Positions 57,474 through 64,000 of a DNA stretch of 64,000 bases are shown piece after piece; the stretch's first letter is position 1; the number at the start of each line of letters is the position of its first letter. Position numbers and translations under genes: made by a program. Source of the DNA: Viridothelium virens (lineage: Eukaryota; Ascomycota; Dothideomycetes; Trypetheliales; Trypetheliaceae); contig ML991785.1 in NCBI GenBank assembly GCA_010094025.1, forward strand, positions 372,001 to 436,000, given 5' to 3'. The notes beneath the pieces are model-generated. The model searched no databases and was not told the DNA's origin. It saw only the letters and a list, made by a program, of their open reading frames with translations.

Positions 57474-58767
57474 ATGTCATCAGATCCTCGTCTTCGACGG
57501 CGGCAAGCTACACAAACGCCTCCAGCGCCTCCACCTCCTCCACCTGATCCAGAACCAGACTCGACCATGATGGGACTTGATGGGACGTCCGACGATAGAA
57601 TATCAGGACAACAGCAAAATGGGGATTCAGAGAACGAGGATGGGTTCAAGCTACGCTTTTGTACAGTGTGCGCGAGTAACAACAACAGGTACGCGAGACT
57701 CGCTTTTTCTGGCAGTGCAAAAACCACTGAATGCTCTTGGAAGACGAAGATCCTATCTCTGGTCGGCATTTGTGGAGCCAACTTGGACATGTACATACAA
57801 AACAATACCATCATTCCAGCTCCCACTCTGTCCATCCACTCCAGTCTGTAGATAGTATCACCCTTCCCCAAGCAGCTCCCGCATCCTTCGCTCCCATTTC
57901 ACCATTCCAATTCCTCCTCCACCCCTTACAAAGAACCGTCACTAACCTCCTCTCGTGCAAACCAGATCAATGGAAGCCCACCTGCGTCTCTCCTCCCCCC
58001 CACACTCCTTCCCCTGCCTCTCCTTCGGCACCGGCAGTCTCGTCCGCCTCCCCGGCCCCTCCCTCAACCAGCCCAACGTCTACCACTTCAACACCACCTC
58101 CTACCACGCCATGCACTCGGAGCTCCAAGCTAAGGACCCGCGCCTCTACCGCGCCAACGGCATCCTGCAGATGCTCGAACGCAACCGCAGCGTCAAGTGG
58201 GGCCCCGAGCGGTGGCAGGACTGGGTGCCGGGTGTGCCGCGGGTGGTGCCGAGAGGAGGCGGCGGCGGAGGAGGAGGAGGAGCCGTGGAGGGTGGCGGAG
58301 TGGAAGGAGTAGCAGGAGGAGCAGTGGGAGGGACAGAGGCGCCGAATGGAGTTGGGGAAGCGGCTGTGAACAGTGGCTTACCAGCTGGAGAGATGGATCG
58401 TGGGTCTAGGGGAGTAGAGGCTGGATGGGTGGATGTGGTGATTACGTGTGAGGAGCGGTGCTGGGATGCGGTGGTGGATGATCTGTTTCAGAGGCCTGGG
58501 GGCGGGAATCGGCCTGTCCATGTCATCAATGTGGATATTAAGGATAATCATGAGGAGGCGCTGATTGGGGGAAATGCGATATTGGATCTGGCAGAGAGAC
58601 TGAATCGGGTGGCGAGGGAGGAGAGGGAGAGGAGTGGGACCATAGGGTGGGGGGGCGGCGGTGGAAGAGCGAGAATGGGATTCGATGAGAGAGTACCAGA
58701 CGTGGTAGCGGAATGGCAGGAGAAGTGGCCGGGACTGCCAGCGTTGTGGACGTTGGCATGGTTTTAG
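57474..58767 (+). CDS. SSU72: RNA polymerase II CTD phosphatase Ssu72 with glycine-rich insertion
   Basis: Two exons, 57474-57688 and 57966-58767, give 338 aa against about 200 in yeast and animals. The phosphatase loop C-x5-R is [12 protein letters not shown] with nucleophile Cys66 and Arg72, split by a 277 bp intron after AG of the Arg codon. Downstream family blocks are [45 protein letters not shown], then [20 protein letters not shown] with the catalytic Asp at 228, and [20 protein letters not shown]. Extra length comes from a 60-aa Pro/acidic N-terminus and a 65-aa Gly/Val/Ala-rich insertion at residues 159-224, plus a smaller Gly run near 285-300. Ssu72 removes Ser5/Ser7 phosphates from the CTD in the cleavage and polyadenylation factor and acts in 3' end formation. 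Confidence 0.92.
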
Positions 58768-59747
58768 CAATAGTCAGGAGCGTGCGATTTACGTCTCGAA
58801 TTCTAGCGATGGAGTCTTGTGAAATGGAGAAGGATATGCTTGCTCTGTATTTCGAGGACGATAGAAGGTCAACACAATGTGGCTTCCAAATTGTCACGTA
58901 AGTGGTCAGCGTCAGTAGACTCCTAGTTGTTATTAAAGGTATAGCAGCAGGAGAATGCCATCTCGCTGGCTCACTTTTGACGAGATGATTTCTAAATAAT
59001 TGCAGGATGTACTATCGAGGTGAATATGACACAGTCGACACCGATAATTCGTGAATGCAAATATGTATGAGCTGGTTGGTGAAGGGGAACTCGGTAGACG
59101 GAACGATTTCATACAAGAACACGGCTTGGTGATCTGGAGACGACAGGTGCTAAGGTCCAACAAATCAGATTTTCTAAGAGACTTATCGGGCCGTGCAGAG
59201 TATGGAAGCGTACGAGAGGACGCGAAGAGTATTCTGGTCAATGGAAATAGTCAGTTAAATGCCTCTTGCCTGTTCACCTTCCGAGGGCTGAGATCAAGCT
59301 TCTGGGTATATCCTGAGCATTTCATATGTTTGCTATGCAGCAGATTCTGGGATGATCTTAAAAAAGCGAAGGTCTGGGTCGTGAAGAGTTGGTTCACGCG
59401 AGCGGCAGTTGCTGCCAGATTCTCACTTCTACGCCACAGAATAAAGTCTGTCGGCGGAACTTGGACTATGTGGCCAGAAAAGTAACATTGACAGGTAAAG
59501 TTAGATTTTTAATGAAATGAGTTTGGTGACAGTGGTAGCCACAGACGGACCAGAGATTTCATGGGGTCTACGGTAAGATGGACGCTGATAGGAGCCTTCT
59601 GCACAAACCACATAACGTTGGCGTTTTATTATGGGCGTTGTGAGCATCAAGAACGTTCGAATGTTGGTACACGAAATCTTTAGAAAGAGACAAACACAGG
59701 ATCGATTATTTCAGGGGGTATACAAGGAATCAAAGCTACGAAAGGAA
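58768..59747. other. Convergent intergenic region
   Basis: About 980 bp between SSU72 and the aspartic protease. A plus frame at 59051-59485 opens with ATG but shows no family resemblance, and I leave it uncalled. Confidence 0.45.
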
Positions 59748-61242
59748 CTATGTGGTGAGACACATCACTATTACTAGCAGAGCCCATGCACCCAATCCTA
59801 GATTGACTGCGCCTTTAGCAGCGGGACCGCTTGAAGTCGGCTTGCCTGTCCCAACGCCTGAAGGCGATGGTACGAAAGTCGAGCCTGGAGTTCCTAGTGC
59901 AGTAAAGGTTGGCTTCGACATGGTGGCATTCCTCGAATTGGGGATCCCATCCGGGCCCGACATAATCTCCAGTATCCGAGTTGGAGAGGTGGAGTTCAGC
60001 GCTGACTGAGCGAGGGAGATCTCATAGTTGGAAAAATCGTACACGACGTAAGCGTTTTGCAGGAAAGGATCGCCAAGAAGGTAGCTCTCATCGCTTTCCG
60101 AATCGATGTTGGCGAATTTTGGGGTCCAGATGTTGAAAGAGCATGCATTTGGATCGAAGCTATCCCCTAGGCCCACGATGCTCCGCATGGGTACAAATAT
60201 AGTCGTATCGCCAAAGGCAAAGCCGACTGATGCGGGAGAGGCACTCAGAGAACACGCACAAGTCGCTTGGCCTGAGAGATCATCGTAAGTGACATTGAAT
60301 AAATCGTAGATCTTTCCAACGGCTCGGAGAGGGAGAAAAATCTGACTGGTGCCGCTGTCCAGAGTCACGTTGACGGGGAACGATTCTATTGTTGCATTTG
60401 TTGCATTGACGATAGTACCATTTTCATCGTTGGCATATAGACCACTAAGTGGCACCATGCTTGAGTAGTATGTACCATTGGGTCCGTCTGGAATCATGGG
60501 GAGTGATGAGAGGATACCTGTGTATTTGTTCACGTCTACACCTCCAAAGAGGAGCGAGCCGCTTGGTGCGTCAATATCATTGAGCCAAAGGCTATAGCTA
60601 GGACTTGAAATTAGGCCAAGCTGAGCCATATAATACGGTGTCAATCGATTCCCGGCTTGCAAAACATCCAAAGTGGTGTCAGTGCCGATACCCCAGGTAC
60701 TGCAGTCTGGAGTTCCTTGCGGTTGTTGATAGGCCACTCCGAAGGTCATGTTAGGAAGAGTCGCGTTGCCAATCGTGACGATGTCGGTAGCGTAGTCCCC
60801 TGTGACAATAGTATTCGCATATGAAGTGTTCATGTCGCTGCTGCTGTACTGATAGGAAGAAGACTCGTTCGCGTTGTACATTCCGATAGGTTGTCCCGAT
60901 ATCTTTTCTGAGTACAGAATGAGTTCAGAGCTGCCGGTATCGACCTGTACAGTGAGAGGTTGAGGTGGTGTCCCAACGGTGATATTAGCGTAGTAGATAG
61001 TCCCAGCGTTCTGTATCAAGAGTGAGCACTATTTTGTCAACTTTGCAGGCTTCGTGAAATACCGATCCATTGACCGTCACACTATTCGTAACCCGCTTGT
61101 CTAATCCTGAATGAATTATGTTACGTTCGCCAACAATGTCATAGCCAACGACTCGAGCTTTGCTTGCAGCAGGGGCCCTCAGATGTATCGCTTGTGAAAG
61201 AGAGAATAGTAGCTGACACAAAGACAATATCACGAGGGTCAT
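59748..61242 (-). CDS. GPI-anchored aspartic protease (yapsin/candidapepsin type)
   Basis: Two exons, 61242-61063 and 61010-59748, joined by a 52 bp intron, give 480 aa. A signal peptide covers residues 1-20 (MTLVILSLCQLLFSLSQA). A short propeptide ends with a Lys-Arg site (SGLDKR), followed by the mature start. The pepsin fold has both catalytic Asp residues: Asp84 in VQVDTGSSEL and Asp278 in VTLDSGTSQIF. YYANITVGTPPQ, GLISSPSYSLWL and GSLLFGGVD are family blocks. The C-terminus is Ser/Thr/Pro/Gly-rich and ends in a hydrophobic segment (LGLGAWALLVIVMCLTT), a GPI-attachment signal. Many N-glycan sequons are present. It is a cell-wall or membrane-bound protease that may process other wall or secreted proteins. 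Confidence 0.92.
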
Positions 61243-63410
61243 TTTGTTCAGCGTTGATTCAGAAAACAAGGAGAAGCGAGCCGAGGGTCAAGTCTGCAAA
61301 ATAAGCGATGGGAAGGGATGAAGAAACAACGATAAACTTGAAACTGCTGAGGGAGCTTCTAGTTGCACATCGAAAGAATCGAGGTGCGACGCCCGATTTA
61401 TAGCTCCTTTCCTGGCCGGAAATAGAAATCACATTTGGACATATTAGAGTAATGGTTGAACGATGTAGTGAGGAAGGCCCCTCAAGCCGAGACATCGACT
61501 CATCTTAACAACCGCGTGATTTCCCAGCGTTACAGCTGATAAGAGCGTATTGAGAGGGGGCCGAATGGGCAGAATCGGCAGGCAGGATGGATTGACCGGT
61601 TGTGGTGTATTCTGGGCACAGCACATCTCCACGCCTACTTATGTAGAATTCAGTCTCCATGTGATGACATTTGGAGAGATCTGCGGCATTAGATGTCACT
61701 GTACAGATTGACTGATCCCATTCGGTGTGATTTGACGCGAGAATATCATGGAGTATAGGGATACAAGCGGAGCGGAATGGAGTTTATGTACAGAGTACAG
61801 AGGAATGGTTTTCAAGAGAGCCACCTCGAGGTTCTTGCTGTGGCTGTGACTGTGGCTGCGCGGTGGCTGCGGCTGACGTCAACTCCTGGCTCTCCAAGCA
61901 CAGGCCCATCCTGCACTAGATTTGCCATATATCTGCTTAAGTAGCGTCGTTCGATAGCCTAGAACAACAAGGAATCTGCCAACGTTCGCCCGCTGCTATA
62001 CCAACCAGCTCCCTGGATGTGGATAGCCTGCACGCTCTAGTCCTGTATCCTGCTGTAAGGTTCGCTCCTTCTTTACTGGTTTCGTTCAGAACTCAAAGGT
62101 CTTGCTAACCCCAGCTGAAAAATACTCTCGACTTGCTCGATAAATCTTGCTAAATTAAAGCAACAAGCTCCTGTCGGGTAGCCAGCGCCTGGATGTGTTG
62201 AAAGATGCATTATTATCATCTCCTCCTATCCCTGGTCGTGGTGTTTCTAGCCCCTCTCTCGCTATCTCTTGTATCTCGCACCAAAAAAACGCCAGGCTTC
62301 CGACATGCGTACTCCTCTCAGTCCCACCTAATACCGGAAGAGCAGCGACTTTCTCAATGTGCCAAATCTACAGTGAATACCGCGCTCGTTCTTGTCCTCT
62401 TCACGCGTCGCTGAGGTTCCCACCACTCCTAGAGCTCCCCCAGCGGTCAATCCTTTGCAATGACGGCAGGTCTTGCGGCATCCGCTCATACCCTTCATCC
62501 CTCACACCATACCCTGATCAAAGAGGAGGAATTTGTTTTCGTTGCAGCCTACCACCAGGCAAGCCTCTGAGAACGAGTGGTCACCCGAAACTTCCTGGTC
62601 CAAAGTGAAAGTTTGTCTAAGGAAGGGTATCATATCATGAATTATTTGTCATTCTTCCAAGTATGCCGCCCTTGTACAACAAATTCTTTTGACGTCGCAC
62701 CACCGAAGATCCATCGACTCTAGCTTCTGCTAGCATTGTAGAAGATGTGCGACCTTTCTCGATCATCTGATGTAGATGATACGCGATTCCCATAACCACC
62801 ATATACGCCAACATGGTTGCAAATCAGTGATTTGATCTGTGGACAACAACGTCATCTCAGTAGAACCCTTTGTTTTTATGGCGCAGACTAAGAAGCGAGA
62901 TGAGCGACATTGATACTTGACTAGCTGTGAATTCTCCGCAAATGGTAGACGAGCATCCACGAGGCTGTGACAGTACAGTAGTGGAACTGCTACTCGAAGC
63001 TAGATAACCAATCAGAACTTAGCATACCTCTAGTTGCTCCACGCCACCCGAAATAGGAATGTTCTGCAGCCTCCTACGCCTTCAGCCTGAGGCGCCTAGC
63101 GCTTTGACAGATCGGGAGGCTGAATTGACCGTCCATACCAGTTCTCAGTCAACACCAGCAATGAGGCTGTGGCTTAGACATCTCCAGATTTTTCTTACTC
63201 TTCAACAGGGAGCGTCTGTAGACGATCCTGAGTTCAAGTTTCTCATTCTGTCATGGAACAAATGGAAAAACTTGATGCAATGGAGAAAGGCACGTTGTAT
63301 GAAGGACGTTGGCCAAACTGGCGGTCTTTAAGAGAACACATCTTCTCCCTACTAAGGGGTGGGCCTCGCCTTCCAGAGACTGCTTTACCATGGGGTCATC
63401 GTGAAAGTAG
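61243..63410. other. Intergenic region, about 2.2 kb
   Basis: The left part is the promoter of the aspartic protease. The rest shows open frames without family signal. A 5' exon of the DUF6594 gene is expected near the right end, but I could not place it. Confidence 0.45.
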
Positions 63411-64000
63411 GCATTCTTCTCATCGCCATATACTACTTCTAATGGCGACCGCAACGCTAATATCTGCGACGCAGTCGAGAGATACAGACCTGGATACCCT
63501 CTGTACGCATCGCTCTTAGGGCGCCAGCCAGAGTTCCAGATGTTTCGCAAATTTCGCAGGGTTCGGATGCGACTGATTCTCTTGAAACAGGACCGAATTG
63601 TCCAGCTTGAGGGAAAACTAGATGAGCTAGACGCGTTAGAAGAGACAATCCCATCTCTTGAGAGTAGTCGACTTGACTGCAATCTTGAAAGGAAAGATGT
63701 TCTGGAGCAGCTAGACCGTGCTGTCTCAGACTATGGTAACTGATACCGGGATCGTACTTGACAATTGTGAAATAATATTGATCATTACGGCAGATAACTT
63801 CCTGTGTCGGAGTCAATTTTCGCTCCATCAAGCCCAACCTTCAGCTCGCCACCGCGAGAGGCTACAAGGTTGGGTCGAAAAAAACGCAGCTATTGCCTGT
63901 ACGGAGACTGGGTATCTATCACCGGATGACTATTGCGACCTGATGGGCCTCGGTCCTCTCGCAGAGCGAGATATGCCAAGCTTCTATCCCGCTGTAGAGA
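63411..64000 (+). CDS. DUF6594 family membrane protein, N-terminal part (cut by window edge)
   Basis: Exon 63411-63735 follows a TAG acceptor, and a 58 bp intron leads to exon 63794 onward, which runs off the window. The encoded part reads RYRPGYPLYASLLGRQPEFQ, MFRKFRRVRMRLILLKQDRI and VQLEGKLDELDALEETIPSL, then after the intron ERLQGWVEKNAAIACTETGY and LSPDDYCDLMGLGPLAERDM. The F-R-x-F...L..L.Q-x-x-I-x-x-L-E-x-x-L-D-x-L-D pattern is the N-terminal signature of fungal DUF6594 proteins, whose C-terminus usually has three membrane helices, not seen here. Function unknown. The first exon with the start codon lies upstream and is unresolved. Confidence 0.7.

Noticed and set aside
59051-59485. 144-codon plus frame between SSU72 and the aspartic protease
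   Set aside because: Opens with ATG but has no protein-family signal, and no neighbouring evidence for a gene.
63251-63682. Minus-strand 143-codon frame at the right edge
   Set aside because: Antisense of the DUF6594 exon; the plus strand carries the family signature and splice sites.
1-64000. tRNA, rRNA genes and CRISPR arrays
   Set aside because: I scanned for B-box-like GGTTCGA segments and for regular short repeats; hits fell in coding exons or had no cloverleaf, and no array was found.

Overview
This window looks like chromosomal DNA of a filamentous ascomycete (Pezizomycotina). The evidence is short GT-AG introns, mostly 46-80 bp, two full-length Zn2Cys6 regulators with the fungal middle homology region, DUF7704 and DUF6594 proteins, ankyrin proteins with N-terminal domains of the fungal STAND/NLR type, and typical fungal housekeeping genes. 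The class cannot be fixed from sequence alone. Gene density is low for such a fungus, with many 0.6-3 kb gaps. I rebuilt exon structures by hand from splice signals, frame continuity and family alignment. All are predictions without transcripts.

Left part (0.4-17.4 kb), metabolism and regulation: a trans-sulfuration PLP enzyme (-), nicotinamidase PNC1 (+), a gene-poor 2.4 kb stretch with one possible gene remnant, a SAM methyltransferase (+), then three genes on the minus strand: a Zn2Cys6 regulator of 880 aa, a secreted GH39 glycosidase, and a second Zn2Cys6 regulator of 949 aa. A carbohydrase placed between two regulators is suggestive of local control but not proof.

Middle left (17.8-29.5 kb), housekeeping: KEOPS subunit CGI121, epsin ENT3 (five exons), a cyclophilin that may make mitochondrial and cytosolic forms from two start codons, and a 1777-aa fungal-specific protein of unknown function with a disordered half and a polyglycine tract.

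Middle (30-41.1 kb), the most unusual region: three ankyrin-repeat genes. One has a HeLo-like/STAND N-terminal domain. The other two are direct paralogues about 5.7 kb apart, each with an RRM-like N-terminal fold, a SesB-type alpha/beta hydrolase and ankyrin repeats, and neither has a NACHT or NB-ARC ATPase. A DUF7704 membrane protein and an AT-rich patch lie among them. This is a candidate self/non-self recognition island in birth-and-death evolution.

41.1-46.4 kb is nearly gene-free and holds a fold-back MITE-like element and a probable solo LTR.

Right part (46.4-64 kb): a Cdc1/Ted1-type phosphoesterase, COX4, RPL23 (uL14) with six exons, an Nbp2-like SH3 protein, an O-methyltransferase relative with a degenerate SAM loop, SSU72 with a long glycine-rich insertion, a GPI-anchored aspartic protease, and the start of a DUF6594 membrane protein cut by the window edge.
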